Shown here piece by piece: positions 45,740 to 58,399 of a stretch of DNA of 64,000 nt. The notes beneath the pieces were generated by a model. The model was not told the DNA's origin, ran no database searches, and saw only the letters and a list, made by a program, of their open reading frames with translations. The DNA comes from Kalaharituber pfeilii (lineage: Eukaryota > Ascomycota > Pezizomycetes > Pezizales > Pezizaceae), in contig WHUZ01000039.1 of assembly GCA_015179045.1 (NCBI GenBank), forward strand, positions 434,001 through 498,000, in the 5' to 3' direction. The number at the start of each line of letters is the position of its first letter. Within the stretch, counting starts at the first letter, position 1. The translations under genes were made by a program, and so were the position numbers.

Positions 45740-48700
45740 ATTCAAAACAGGTTGCCCCGATTCCACTAGAATTTAATCATATGGAACCGGAGCATTACAG
45801 GCAATTGAAGATGCTGGACAACCCTCTTCTCCAACTCGGAAATGAACCGGGACCCAATATTTTCCTCTCCATGGCACTTGTCGTTACCTCCAACACTAAG
45901 GACAATAGTATCTTACTTCGACCAAGGCATCCGTCAGTTCGCATTAGCAGAAAAATATTGGGCCTCTTGGCCTATCCACCTCATCTACCCCGTAAACCCC
46001 AGCCATCCCCCCCAACCCTCCCACCACCTCTCAAATGCACCCGCCTCTTGCACTCTCTCTTGCACCCCCCCTTCTACTTCCTTTGGCGCCCCTTCAGTGA
46101 CACCTTGGTAGCAGCTCTCAACGACTCCCTCAGTGCCGCTTCTCCACATCCTCTCATCCCCTGGTCTTTCAAACACACTTCCTCCACCGCCTCTTGATCG
46201 CACCTCCTGTCAAAAATCGCTCGAACAGCCACTCCAGCGGCTCCTCCCCGACAACCTTTTGAACAACCCCTCGACGATCCTCCGTCCCCCTCATGCAGCC
46301 CCCTAGGAGCTCCCATCGCCTTTCCTGTCGCCGCACCCTCCTTTCCCTTCTCAGAATCCCACCTCTCTCACCGTCTCTCCCACTACCTCTGCCACTGCCT
46401 CTTCTACAGCTATCACGTCTTCGCCTCTCGCATCTCCGCTTCTACTCTTTCCTATCACCTCTCCATCTCCACCTCTTCTACCTCCGCTAGTGTCTCAGCC
46501 AGTCTCTCCCCCATCCTCTCTGCAAGCTTCTCCGACCCCTCTCCGACCTACGACCGCTTATCCAACGACCTACTCGTTCGTTTCGCACAGCTCTGCCTCT
46601 CCCACCTGCGCCGATCCACAGCCTCTCCGACAGCCTTTCGCATCTCATGTCTCTTACATCCCTGCCTATCATCTCGCTATATCGCCAACCAGTTGCCTGA
46701 GTGCCTTCAGACGGGTAATGCACTTTTCTCCTTGGTATGTCGACTACTCCCATCTGCTCAGCTCTTTTTTTGCGATACCTCTATTATTGTCTTTTTGCAC
46801 GATAGTTTATTATTCTTCTCTATACCTGACAGCAAAGTATCTAGGCATTTATACCAATCAATGGTATCTTCATTTGTATTGTCATATCATGGGGGTTCTG
46901 GATAAATGGGACTTCAGAAAATCCGCGTCTATAATATAGTCGGCGCAGGAAGCTGGGTATAAATTCCAACGTGAGAGGTGCCATTCCTCTAAAAAAAAAA
47001 AGCAAATCAGTGGTGGTTACACGGGGGGTGTGGGTTCAGATGGACCAGCTCTATAATAATACGGTCGGCGAGGAAACCTGACGCAGTTGGGCCGCTGTTG
47101 TCGAAGCGAGTGCAGATGTACTTCTTGAGAACAAACTGGGTGGGTACATGGGGTTAAACTGGTCGGTGCACGTGAGTTGAAGGTACATCGAGATTCAGCA
47201 TGGGAAATGAGCTTTCGTGCCGTATGATAGTTTCTTTGTCGAGTCATGCCGATGGCAGCTCGTAGGGAGGTAAGAGGAGGGAAACAGAAAAGCGGGTGGA
47301 AAAGGTGAGGGAGTATCAAAGACAGCTGATGTGAGGAAAGAACTTTTTTTTGCACATTTGTAATTGGTCATCTGTTGGGGAGGGAGAACAAGCCTCACCT
47401 GCAGCCGCTTAAACCAACCCATCTGACATCCCCCACCTCCCCGCAGAAACCCTTGCGTGTAACGCTCATTAGTTCTTGCTACTGCACAATCGCTGTATAT
47501 TATACTTCAACAAGTTTCCCTTTTTGCACACCCTAAATAAATAAGAGTGGCGCATTTCAACATTCTCGCCCGCTCAGCACTTGCTACATGTACCGGTAAG
47601 ACCCGACAATGAAGCTTCAAAAAAAGAAAATTATAAAAGAATTTTTTTCTTCTCCACGGTGAGAGGCGTTATAACATTGATAAGTGCAGTCTACTCTTGC
47701 TATACCGGATCGCTAAAAATCTGGCAATTTTCGTCCGGTATAGCAAGGTTCCGGTATAGAATAAAATGCTTGGCAGACAGTGCGGATGATAAATCCAATT
47801 AATTACTGAGATAGGAGATGAACGAAGCAAACACCAACTTGTTCACACCCAGCCAAAGACATCAATATGCATCGGTCACGAAATCTAGAAAAACGTCGGG
47901 CCTTAAGTGTGCTTGAGAAGCATCAAATATGTACATTGACTGGAACCGAAATATGCTAAAGAAAAGTTAAGTGAATTTGGTAAACATTTTTGAGATGAAA
48001 TATTTGGTAAGATCACGGTACTTTAACTTAGCTTTGATATCCTAGGTACCTAATTTATTACTTTAAGCTGACTAGTAGCTGTATCTACTTAGTCAGGTAT
48101 TTTGAAACAAAGTGGTAAGTGGTTAGCAATTAATCTCGGAACATGGAACAGGAAGCAACGAAGTGCCAAGTTTCCATTACTTGAACAACATTGTAGCAAG
48201 TGATGGTAGCAGTAGTAGCAACGGCATTAGCAGAAGCAGTAACAGCAGTGGTGGCAGCAGTGATGGGAGCGGTGATGGCAGTCAAGTGTGAAATGGAGTA
48301 GTCTAAGATGTATTAGTATTGGTGTGTTCGGTATAGCAAATATTATTTGTATGGTGGCAGGAGGGTACTTGTCTGGAGGTTTCTATCCGGTCCGGAATTG
48401 TTAGGGCGTCCGGTATAGCAAGGGCGATTTGTATGGGGAACGGATGTCGCAGACAGAGGCCATCCAGTTAAGCAAGGGTAGACTAGACTGTATTACTTCG
48501 TGTTTAATTTGAAATCCCAAGTTTGAGTTCAAGCTCAGACTTCAAGAATCCCATCCGAACCTCACCTTTCAAACCTGCTCCAAATTTCTTAATAGCGCGT
48601 GCTCTCGCCTGTAGGGAGAACTTTGCTGCCAATAATAATTAATAAAAAGAAGCTGTATATATTCCGACAGTCTCATGCACCACGAAGCTCTCAAGAGACA

Positions 48701-49010
48701 TATAGGCAACTCGTCATTCGAACTTGTTCGCCTGCTAAAAATATCGGGTACATCGTGAAAGTAAGCACGAGTCAACACCGATCAGGGAGCGCTGCCCATG
48801 GCCGACACCCCCCCCAAACGAACAAACCGGTATTTTCCTGAAGTTTGTTCATCTCTGTTTCCCAAGTACACTAAGTAGGGCTTCAATGGTGCTCTGGCAT
48901 TGTAGTGCTTCTCGTAGCCATCTGAAATCGTCATTTCATTATGACTGCGCCCTCCCAGTCACAATCTTATCGATTACTACCAAGCAGGTATGGTGCTTTA
49001 ACCTATTTTG
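45740..49010. repeat. Dispersed pyrimidine-rich repeat, copy C (split by a nested element)
   Basis: Opens caggttgccccgattccac, with a C/T-rich body from 45950 to 46720, then blocks matching copy A through 47550. After the nested element (about 47688-48490) it resumes, and 48720-49000 matches 5955-6190. No protein is recognised on either strand. Confidence 0.55.
47688..48490. mobile_element. Nested pogo/mariner-like non-autonomous element
   Basis: The left end cagtctactcttgctatacc (47688) is mirrored at the right end by agcaagggtagactagactg (about 48470-48490). Internal copies of ggtatagcaag lie at 47737 and 48413. The interior has no transposase. It includes a GTR-type triplet-rich stretch (48195-48290: ggtagcagtagtagc and similar). 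Clean TA duplications were not found. Confidence 0.45.
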
Positions 49011-49245
49011 GGAAAGAGTTTGGGAACTTGGCATTGGATTGATACTTGATTAAATCTCACTTGAAGTTACCACTGAGAGGCCTGGGGAGTACAGCCAAGG
49101 ATGAATAGTGCTGTCATTTGTGTGGCAGGCATTGTTGCAACAGACTTTTGGCCGCCGTAGTATCCTTACTGTCATCCAGTTACTGTACTGATTACCGGTA
49201 CTAGTACTTTTCTACCGCACCAACTTTTTAATCAGAATTACATAC

Positions 49246-50926
49246 AGTCTTCCCTTGCAGCAACGAACCCCAAGGTAGCGAAAACCTTGCTTTTCCGAAT
49301 GCTACCTGCGTATAATGAACCGAAAGTAGAACCAACGGAAGCTATTTCTGTTTTAGATACAAATTATGCTTGCTATAAATGAAAAGTTGTTAGTAGAATA
49401 TTGGACGAATCACGCAAGAACCCAATCTCAGCTCAGAACTCCGTACAATCTCGGTCCAAATTCTACAAGGATGCGTTTAAAACCTGCTTATTACCGGAAA
49501 GTATCTATACCCCTGCTTTTCAAAGTATATGTCCGCTCAACCTTGTGCTTCCGATAGGGCTGCAGCTACTAGTACCACCAGTTGAGACTGTATAACCTTC
49601 GGCATTATTAGGTTGGCACCGGAATTCCTTAATTATATTTTCTGACTGCTTCTCGAAGTACCAAACCGTTCATTGCAATATGCTTATGGTTTGCCCGATT
49701 AACCCACTCTACTAGATGTTCTTCCTCCAGCACAAAAATTGACAACAGTGCTCCTTCGTTTTTCCAGCTATCACCACATGCTAAATCAATTAAAAAACCA
49801 AAGTTCAGCCACTTTCAAAATTTCACGCATAGTAAAACGTCCTATCGGGCATCCCAAGATTACAAATCTTAGTCTTTTTAAAACAAAAAAGAGATTTACT
49901 TACTTGATCCTTGGCACTTGCTTGCAGGGATTTTCACTTGATATGTGATGTATACCTATGTGCTCATGAACAATTCATCTCTATTTTATACTCAATATTT
50001 CCTACTTTGGCTGTTTCCGTTGACAATATAAGTTGATAACTACAGGTATAGAGTTCAGCTACTGGCAAAGTCCGGAGTTCAGCTGCCAAGGATGCATGAC
50101 TAATTCGCCACTCAATGGACGTTTATAACGAAGCCTTTCCATAGCGAGGGCAGACAGCACGGTCAACGACGGGGAATTAGTAGCGATCAGCAAAGCGCTA
50201 CAGGTCCCAGGGGAAGTGCTGATAGTCACGGACTCCCAGACAGCCATTGCGAAACTCCAGAGAATCGCCGAGGGGGACCCAACCCCGGACGGAGCCTCGA
50301 ACGAGGTGAGGAGACAGTGGGAAAGTAGGGTGAACAGGGGAGATATGGACTTAGCGGTCACCTGGGTAAAAGGACACAGAGGGGTGAGAGGTAACACAGC
50401 GGCGGATCATGCGGCGAAAGTCGGCACCGCTCTACAAAACGAAGACGAGGTCGTCACGGAAGCCGGTATAAGACAGGAATACAAGGCCAACCGAGAGGCG
50501 GACACCTGAACTACCGACCGCCGCAACGAATAGACAAACGTCGCCTCCTGGCCACCCTTACAGGAATTATCGGCAACAAAGGACTGAAGGAATGGAGATT
50601 TAAGATAGGAAAGACAGACTCACCAGAGTGCAGGTGGTGCGGGGAGGCACCAGAGAACTGGGAACATATACGCAGCGAATGTCGAGTTTGGCGAAAAAGA
50701 GACCCGGGAGGGGCGGAGGGTATAGGACAGGCGGATAGGAACACAAATTTGGTAGAGATTCTGGAATGGTCGGGAGAGGAGTAGTAATTCGGGGGGATTT
50801 TCCTTTTCTTTCTAATCTAATTTTATGTACCTAAATATCGCCATAGCCTAGAGGGCGGCATGCGATTAATGAAATAAAAAAAAAAAAAAAAAAAAAATAG
50901 CGAGGGCAGATTGTATTACTGTAAAG
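49246..50926 (-). mobile_element. Decayed pogo-like element with CENP-B-type HTH remnant
   Basis: The ends acagtcttcccttgcagcaa (49246) and, inverted, acagtaatacaatctgccct (right end near 50926) resemble pogo/Fot1-type termini. On the minus strand at about 49775-49625 an open stretch reads LEEEHLVEWVNRANHKHI, then AMNGLVLREAVRKYN. That looks like the CENP-B/Tc5 helix-turn-helix of pogo-family transposases. No DDE domain is readable. A LINE is inserted in the right end (50155-50896). Confidence 0.5.
50155..50896 (+). mobile_element. 5'-truncated LINE (Tad-like), 742 bp, with RNase H
   Basis: Flanked by 14-bp duplications atagcgagggcaga (50141-50154 and 50897-50910), ending in poly(A). It encodes an RNase H piece (DGELVAISKAL, VLIVTDSQTAI, VTWVKGHRGVRGNTAADHAAK), showing E, D, H and the final D. 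After a 1-nt frame change near 50500 comes the ORF2 end with a zinc knuckle (PECRWCGEAPENWEHIRSEC) and LEWSGEE followed by a stop. The 3' end has cgccatagcctagagggcgg and gattaatgaaat. RNase H after RT and a C-terminal zinc knuckle are typical of fungal Tad-clade LINEs; that clade assignment is inference. This is the longest copy of family a here. Confidence 0.88.
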
Positions 50927-51389
50927 AATTTGCAGATAAATTGCTGATGCTCAGCTAGCTGCATCACACATCAAGATGCTTGCCCAGAAAGTACTAGTTT
51001 ACCGTCACTACAGTGCTGTATGTGCAACTCAAGAAGTATTTATTCAAGCACTTCACCATGTCGATGGGAAAATCCCTTGATTGAAGAAGCGAAAGGTGCG
51101 GAGAAAACCATGTGACATAGGTTTTAGGCAAACGAGCCTTTTTTTTTCTAGAGAATGAGGTACGGGATAACGTTCTGGTAAGTTATTACGAAATTTATTT
51201 CCCAATCCTCATTCCCATCTCCACACTGCTTTGTCTTCTTGGTACATAATCGCTAACAAAACTTACGTTTTTATCCCCCCTCGCCCCTTCACGGCATCCC
51301 AGGATGAGGGATGGGGACGGGAGTGGGGGGAGGGAGGTTACGTTTGATTTGTATGCTACAGGGAACCACAGGGTTTTAAGATTAGTTGG
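50927..51389. other. No gene seen
   Basis: Spacer between the pogo-like/LINE complex and the GC-rich remnant. It includes a G-rich stretch at 51310-51340. No feature is assigned. Confidence 0.35.
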
Positions 51390-52870
51390 ACGAGGTTCAC
51401 CCATGCGTTCTATGTATTGAGATTTCTGGGATTGGGAGGGGAGGGGGAGGCATGGGGGCAGAGGAGGGAGTGGGCATACAGCGGCGGGAGAGGAATATTC
51501 TAGGGAGGGTGAAACTGAATGTGTTTGATGAGGAGGGCCTCACAGCACTGGCATGGGTCACGTGGAGAGGAGATGAGAAGCTTGCGGAGTTGTTTATGAG
51601 TGAGGAGCTGAAGGGAGGGTTATAATTAGTGTTGCCAGGGAACTTGGTTCCATGAATAGGACTGTGGTTGGATGGGCAGCGAAGCCTGTGGAGTAGAAGG
51701 GCAAGCAGAAGGGAGAAAAGGATAATGGTGGTGATGATGAATTGGGGCGGCACTTGAGGGTGCTGCGGAGTGAGGTTAGAAAAGCAAGGGAAGGGATGGG
51801 AGAGCGGAGGTCGGGTTTGGAACTGGTATGACGAGGAAGGGTGGATGCCAGCATTATGCGGTGATGGACAGGTGGAGGAGGCTGTGAGGATGTTGGTGGA
51901 AGAGCTTGGCATGGACCCTTTTGAGAGGGCAAAGGCATGGCACAGGAGCTTGTTTTGCATATCGCAGCGCTGAGGAGGAGGGGGTTGGCATTGTAAAGTG
52001 GCTCCTAGAGTGGACAAGGCAGCGTGCAGAGGAGATGGAGGCGGCGCAGCGAGGTGAGTAGTCTCGTAACCAGACTACGAGAGGAGTGGATAGCGAGCAA
52101 GGTAGGTACTTGTATGCAAGATGCGTTAGAGAATGGGTGGCTGACATTCAAGGCCGACGACTCGGGAGAATATCCCGGAGGAGGGGCTGGCAGGGGAGCC
52201 ACAAGGAGGGCGCCGACCGTGTCGAATGTGTTGGTCTGGCACGAATGGTTCCAACAGGAACTGGGCCGCATCCGCGGTGGGCTGCTGTATCGGGCGACGG
52301 AGGCAGGTGGCGCGGACAGCGTGGCGTATCTGCTTGGGTGGGGCCGCGAGACCGTCAAAGTGTGGCTGATGCCTCCTGAGGGTAGTGATGCATTCACACA
52401 GAGGACGCCTTTCTGGGTTGCATGTAGGAATGCGCACAGCGAGGTGGTCCGGACGGTCGTGGAGTACATCCAGGCGCGGCGGGCCGCAGGAGATGCGCTA
52501 TGGGATGACGATGCAATGCGTGCGGTCTGGATGCCCAGGGCCGACTTTCCAGAGAGCATGCTGGAGGCTTTGTTGCAGATACTTTGGACGCGCGATCCAT
52601 CCGGGTGGTGCCAGCCGCGAGAGCCGGCGGACTCGGAAGGGGGGCGGCGGCTGCGTCATGAGGCGCTACGCCCTGCAACGCATGGAGTGCCTGGAGACGC
52701 TGGTGGCACTGTTGCCAGAGATCGTGGAGGCGCAGAGTGTGCGGGCGGACGGGGCCAGCGCAGCATTGAGGCGGCGAGGGCCGCGGCGCTGCTGCTAGAG
52801 CGCGGAAACGGCACGAGCCGAGCCAGCTCGCTAAAATGCTTAGCCAGTGCAAGGTTACATAAACTGTAAA
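51390..52870 (+). pseudogene. GC-rich ankyrin-like gene remnant
   Basis: Several plus-strand frame pieces in order look like one protein. They are LNVFDEEGLTALAWVTWRGD (51510-51580), WYDEEGWMPALCGDGQVEEA (about 51830), EEEGVGIVKWLLEWTRQRAE (about 51972), and a 52024-52869 frame with GLLYRATEAGGADSVAYLLG and TPFWVACRNAHSEVVRTVVE. These have the ankyrin pattern (TPL/AA...G..E.V..LL). Frames change at about 51625, 51975, 52060 (possible GTGAGT donor at 52054) and near 52640, where another frame gives RYALQRMECLETLVALLPEI. GC content is much higher than around it. It may be a decayed gene or a spliced gene I cannot resolve; it is unrelated in detail to the NLR ankyrins. Confidence 0.45.
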
Positions 52871-53177
52871 TACCTAATATAGTAATAATTAGAGACTTGG
52901 CTGACCTACCAACAACTTCGAAATGCACAATTTACCTGATAGTAGTGAGAAAGATGAAAATTTAGCTTAGTTTAGTTTAGTTTGTCAATATTATGTATAT
53001 AATCAATCCAGGCTCGAGCCCACCCTCCAGCTCGGCTCGAGCTAGCTCGTGCCGCTCACTACCCAAGACACAATCCGTCGCTTGCCCCTCGCCATCGCCA
53101 AATGTAAAGTGCAGAAAGTCGACCATCATCTTTCTACTCATCTCCTTAGCTATATTAGTGGGTCCAGTTTTGTCCTT

Positions 53178-53740
53178 TTTTTTTATATATATATATATCA
53201 GTGCTCGCATGCCGCCCTGTGGGCTATGGCGAGGTTTAGTTACATAATTATTAAAAATTGAAACAAAGGAAATAAGGAAATTGATCCCGTTTCACCTAAC
53301 GTCCCGCCCATTCCAGTAAATCCATCAGTGCGTCGTTGTTCTTGTTTTTCGGGCGTCTTCGTAATTCCGCCTCGCCTCCCGGCCATTTCCTTTTCCAGAC
53401 CTTGCACTGCGTTAGGACATGGGTGGTGGTCTCCTTTCTTCGCCGCACCAGCGGCATTCCGGGCTGTTTTCGGTGCCTATCTTGTGTCTCCAGTATCTCA
53501 GGCCTTTGTCCTCCTTTCCTGCTGGTCGTGTTCGGATCGCGTCCTGCCTCCCCCCTCTCCCCCTGGCCACCTTCTCCCCCATACCTCGCACCTGGACGTG
53601 GTTTCCTCTTCCATTCCACACCACCGGCATTTCTGACCATCGGCCTTGCCGATCCTAAATCTCAAGGCTCTCAGGGCCTTTCCTTCTCGGTCCGGCATAT
53701 GCACCAGACTGCTCAGTCTCTGGAGCGGCCATGACAAACG
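53178..53740 (-). mobile_element. LINE 3' fragment with two CRWCG zinc-knuckle modules
   Basis: Minus strand. The ORF2 end is readable in shifted frames: FRIGKADGQKCRWCGMEEE... SRCEVW (about 53675-53590), then RHKIGTENSPECRWCGEERR... LTQCKVWKRKWPGGE (about 53485-53380). It ends in LEWAGR and a stop at 53296. The 3' end (53178-53250) has cgccatagcccacagggcgg and an (AT)n/A tail. Having two knuckle modules in tandem is unlike the single one in the other copies. No target duplication was found. Confidence 0.75.
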
Positions 53741-54925
53741 ATTGATGCATCGACAATAACAACGTTAAAATCAAATCCTCCTCGTTCAAACGGTGTCTAG
53801 AAACTAGTGAAAAAAAAACTCACCTTTACAACATCCTTACCAATAGAAATGAGCGTTGTGTAAAACAACTTGATCATAGAGGTTAGTTTGAACAGCACGG
53901 CATAGATCTAAGGTACAGAGACTAGCCCGCATCGGCTATGCCTTGTGACCATGTTCAAGCTTTGAGCGTATCATCTCAGCAATTTCGCGGTTCCCACGCA
54001 TAGCTGCCCAGTCCAGAGCAGTCTCGCAAACGGCATTGGTCTTCGTAAAGTCAATGTTGTCATGTGCAAGAAGCAGTTTTGCTATACTAGTGTGTCCGTG
54101 GTGAGCGGTTATATGCAGTGGGGTGTCACCGTCCTCATCACCGCAGTTGACATCAATCCTGGCATCTGCAAGCAGCAGCTCAACAACTTTGTCATGCCCT
54201 CCTTGAGCTGCTAGATGTAGTGGCGTCCAACCCTGTTTGTCACCCTTATTGACATCGACTCTATCATTCACTAGCAGCAGTTCAACCACCTTGTCATGTG
54301 CTTTGTCAGCAGCGATATGTAATGGTGTCCAGCCATCCTCTTCAGGCATATTAACGTCGACCCTCTCATTTGCCAGCAGCTCCACCACCTTGTCATGACC
54401 TTTGTCAGCTGCAGTATTCAGTGGCGTCCAGCCATCTGTGTCAGCCATATTGACGTCAACTCTGTCGTCCGCCAGCAGTAGGGCCACCACATCGTCGTGC
54501 CCTTTGTTAGCTGCGTTATTGAGTGGTGCGCACCTATTATTGATGGTAGCCATATTAACGTCGATCGTGTGATGTGCCAGCAGCAGCGGTACCACCTTGT
54601 CGTGCCCTTCATCTGCTGCGGAATAGAGTGGTGTCCTGCCATTTTCGGTAGCCATATTGACGTCAACTCTGCTATCTGCCAGCAGTAGATCCGCCACCTT
54701 GTCGTGCCCTTTGTTAGCTGCATAATTCAGTGGTGTCCACCTATGTTTGGCGGTAGCTATGTTAACGTCGATCCTGTGATGTGCCAGCAGCAGCTCCACA
54801 ACCTTGTGGTGACCTTCCTCCGCTGCAGTATTAAGTGGTGTCCAGCCATCTTCATCAACCATATTCACATCGACCCTGTTTCGTAACTTTCGTTGCTAGC
54901 AACACCTCAACCACCTTGCTATGCT

Positions 54926-55280
54926 GGCAATAAGGGACTTAAGGAATGGAGATTCAGGATAGGAAAGGCCACCTCCCCGGAGTGCAGGTGGTGCGGCGAG
55001 GCGCCGGAGAGCTGGGATCACATAAAGAGCAGCTGTTCGGCCTGGAACAGGAAGACCACAAGAGGAGCAGACGTGATAAGACAGATAGATAAGGACACGA
55101 ACTTGGCGGAGATTTTGGAATGGGCAGGGAAGGAATAGGACGGCCTTTTTCTTTTCTTTCTTTTCTTTCTTTTTATTTTTTCATTGTCGTTATTCTTCCA
55201 TCATATTCCTGTAGCTAAACATCGCCATAGCCCTTAGGGCGGCACGCGATTAATGAAAAAAAAAAAAAAAAAAAAAAAAA
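54926..55280 (+). mobile_element. 355-bp LINE 3' end in NLR4 ankyrin exon (family a)
   Basis: Flanked by 13-bp duplications accttgctatgct (54913-54925 and 55281-55293). It encodes the last part of ORF2 in one clean frame: GLKEWRFRIGKATSPECRWC... IKSSCSAWNRKTTRG and LEWAGKE, then a stop. A C/T-rich 3' untranslated region, cgccatagcccttagggcgg, gattaatgaaa and poly(A) follow. The open frame suggests a young insertion. Confidence 0.9.
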
Positions 55281-56649
55281 ACCTTGCTATGCTCCTGTTG
55301 AGCTGCTACCCACAGTGGCGTCCAGCCATCTTCATCAACCATATTAACCTCGGCCTTGTCATTCACTAGCAGCAGCTCAACCACTTTGCTATACCCTTTG
55401 TTAGCTGCAGTATGCATTGGTGTCCACCCAACTTTATTCGTGCAATTGGTATCAATCCTGTCATATGTGGCCAGCATGTCCACCACCTCTGCATGTCCAT
55501 TATGTGCTGCCGCCCACAATGCAGTCATATTTCTCATACATGTTCCAACGGCCTCATCAATCAGATTCATATTGACATCTGCAACCCTAACCCAAAGTTG
55601 TCTGACTAGGTGCATATTTCCATTCCATGCTGCAGCAGTTAAACACAATCTGAGGAAAGCTTCCGGCAGAGAGAAAATGAAGTTTGGATCTGGTAGAATG
55701 TACTCTTCGACTAACTCTCTCAAATCAAAAACTACGGCTGCTACATAGAATGATCCACTCCCAGATGCTGCATGGATATTGCGTTTCAAGGCAAAGTCTA
55801 ACACTGATGGATAGTTCTCGAAATTCCAGAATGTATTAAAAATGGGGTAGCAGTGTGGAGTATCTGAGTAATCTGTGCGCTTCTCGTGATCGAAGTATTG
55901 GTGTAGTTTATCTGTGATGCGCTCCTTCACAGCTTTGGAGGCATGGACTCCCCAATAGCAAAAAGAGTACCACAGGAAAGGGAAATGACGACTCAGGTTG
56001 TTGCCATCCCACTGAGCATCTGGTATGCTTTACTTCGGTCCATCATTAGGTATGCCAGACACGTAAACGTAATAGTGGAATGTGCTTCAGGAATTAGTTC
56101 AGTGGATGTTAGGTTATAAGTATTAGGAAGTAATATGTGTGAATTTTTCTGGAAAAGCTCTCTGGCACTTTCATGAATAAAGCGGACAATAGACTTATTT
56201 CTAAAGACAGGAGTTGGTATCAGCTCCTACTTCCAGTATCCAACCATGAATAATTACTCACGCCTTATTCTGTTCACCATCTTTGTACTCTTCCTCGATC
56301 AGCAAACCTCCCCAGTTGGAAAGCAAGTTCACTTTATCCATCCTGTCATCACTGTCAAAGCCAGTATCTTCATTTGTAGCAAGTGCATCCAAAAGTGCAT
56401 CAGGCTCCAACCAGTCAAAAGTAAATGTGACCAGCATGAAAGCTTTCTGAATTGTTGACCAGCATGCTGTCTTGTGCTCTTTAATTCGGGTGATTGCGTT
56501 GCAATATGTACGTTCTAAACCTTTAGGTAGATTGCCCAGAACATCTTTAAGTTGTTTACGAGTAAGTACATTGGCAATCGAGGGAATATGTAGCTCAGCA
56601 ATCAAGAACCTTCACAAGGTCAGTCCGAGTATTCTCAAGAGAGAGAAAA

Positions 56650-56720
56650 TTTTTTTTTTTTTATATCATTACTCACATACCGCCCTACGGGCTACAATGA
56701 GCTTAACTACAAAGGAGATA
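56650..56720 (-). mobile_element. LINE tail in an NLR4 intron (family a relic)
   Basis: Plus-strand text tttttttttttatatcatt, then cataccgccctacgggctac, is the reversed 3' end of the LINE family. It lies between the GTGAGT donor after 56765 and the acceptor before 56609, so it need not affect the protein. The target duplication is unclear because both sides are gaga-rich. Confidence 0.65.
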
Positions 56721-58365
56721 ATGAAAATAAGAAAGAGAGCGATTGAGAATCAGAGAATACTCACATCCCGCATGCATTCTGTACAATTTGTTCCATAACC
56801 TCTTTTCGATGATCAGTGTTAGTATGGACAAGGCGGTAAAGTTTTTCGCTCGTTTTGAAAATCCGTCAATTTTTGCATTGAGATACAATCTGATTTCACT
56901 GTCTTTTGCTCTTATTTCCAGGCTTGAGAAACCCTTTTCTATGAAAAATTTTTCACTGTTCCAGTCAGGTCGAGCTGTTGCAAGAAGCTGTACGTTTGCA
57001 TGGCAGTTGATGAGATCAAATAAGTGGATGCGTATTAGTTCACGCTGATAGGGACATTCATCCAATGCATCTACTACAAGGAAGACTTTCTCAAGAGCTG
57101 CAGCACATTTCTTGATCCGTTCCGTAACCTCTGTGAGTGGCAAATTGCGGTTCTCCTTTTCCCAATATTTAGTATAAAGTACCCTAAGATCAGGTGTAAT
57201 ATAGCAGCACTTTTCGAGTTGGTATAGGATGCTGCCAAGGAGGTTCGGTATGGTTGGTTGCCATAGTTGCAATACAACAAAGCAATTCCAACTGAGTTGT
57301 TGCCAAGTGGTTCCTGCTTTGTGCCGTATATATTGCACAAATGCTCAATCACAAGAGACCTATAGAATGGTTTGCTTAACATGTGGTACAGGAAAAACAC
57401 CTTGTAGAGGAGATGAACATACGCAAGTGTAGTCTTCCCAGCACCTGCTATATGTATAGTCAGCTGTTTGTGTCACTTTATTGCCTTGAACAATAGGGTA
57501 CTGACGCATTCCATAACAAAACAATCCCCTCAATTCTCCTTGTACCCATTTAGTAAATTTTTCATCCTCCAGGAGCCATATGCCTGTACCAGGCTCAAGT
57601 TTTGTGTGAATATTATCTTGTGTATTCCAAAATGTCAAGGGTGACAGCCATTTATATGCCTTTTGTCTCATTTATCTTTCCCGTTTCAAACGTTCAGTTA
57701 CTTTACAATCTACTTACTTAGTCATACAGAGTCTTAATTTACCTTCAAGCTTGCTATGCATTTCATCCGCAACGGTTCTGGTTCCAAACCAACATTGATA
57801 TTAGTGAGTCCTGAGTCCTAATCCAATAAGTTGTGACTGGATTCGATACATACAGTACTGGCCCCATCTTATTTTCTATGTCTCTCACTTTACCGAGTAT
57901 ATTTGACGATACCTCTCTAGCAGAAGTGTCAATTGGTTAGCATGATTATTCATTATTCACCGATAGACATTCCCATCAGCCTATTGTACGGTGGATTACA
58001 TGTGCTCAAGCTGCAGCATTTTGTGCAGGACACTTGTGATTGCTTCAAGTAATCTTAGAAGTTCCTGGAATTCATGCTCTTGAAAGGACCACACCCATCG
58101 ATGGACCAGCCCTCTGTTGACAGGGGGTTTTTCTGCTGTGGAGGTGGAGGGAGAACGAGCCTGAGAGTCCTCTTGCCCCGTTCCCGCATGTCGCGTATTG
58201 ATTCCAGTGGGAAGAGACTGAGAATGTTTTTTAACACCAGTCCTGAAAATCAATTGTTTGATTTTGTCTCTCTTTCGTTGTTCTCCACTAGTAGCTTTGG
58301 AAGACACTGCTTGAGAAGCTGTACTCACAGCACGATTACGAGTTGTCGAGCTCTCGGTAGATACG

Positions 58366-58399
58366 CACGCGATTAATGAAATTTAAAAAAAAAAAAAAA
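58366..58399 (+). mobile_element. 34-bp LINE tail insertion in NLR4 exon 1
   Basis: Only cacgcgattaatgaaattt and an A run are present, flanked by perfect 13-bp duplications ctcggtagatacg (58353-58365 and 58400-58412). It is the shortest member of family a here. Insertion plus duplication is 47 bp and shifts the exon 1 frame. Confidence 0.88.

Noticed and set aside
53328..53737. Plus-strand frames of 70-130 aa in this region
   Set aside because: They are antisense to the LINE zinc-knuckle coding end on the minus strand.
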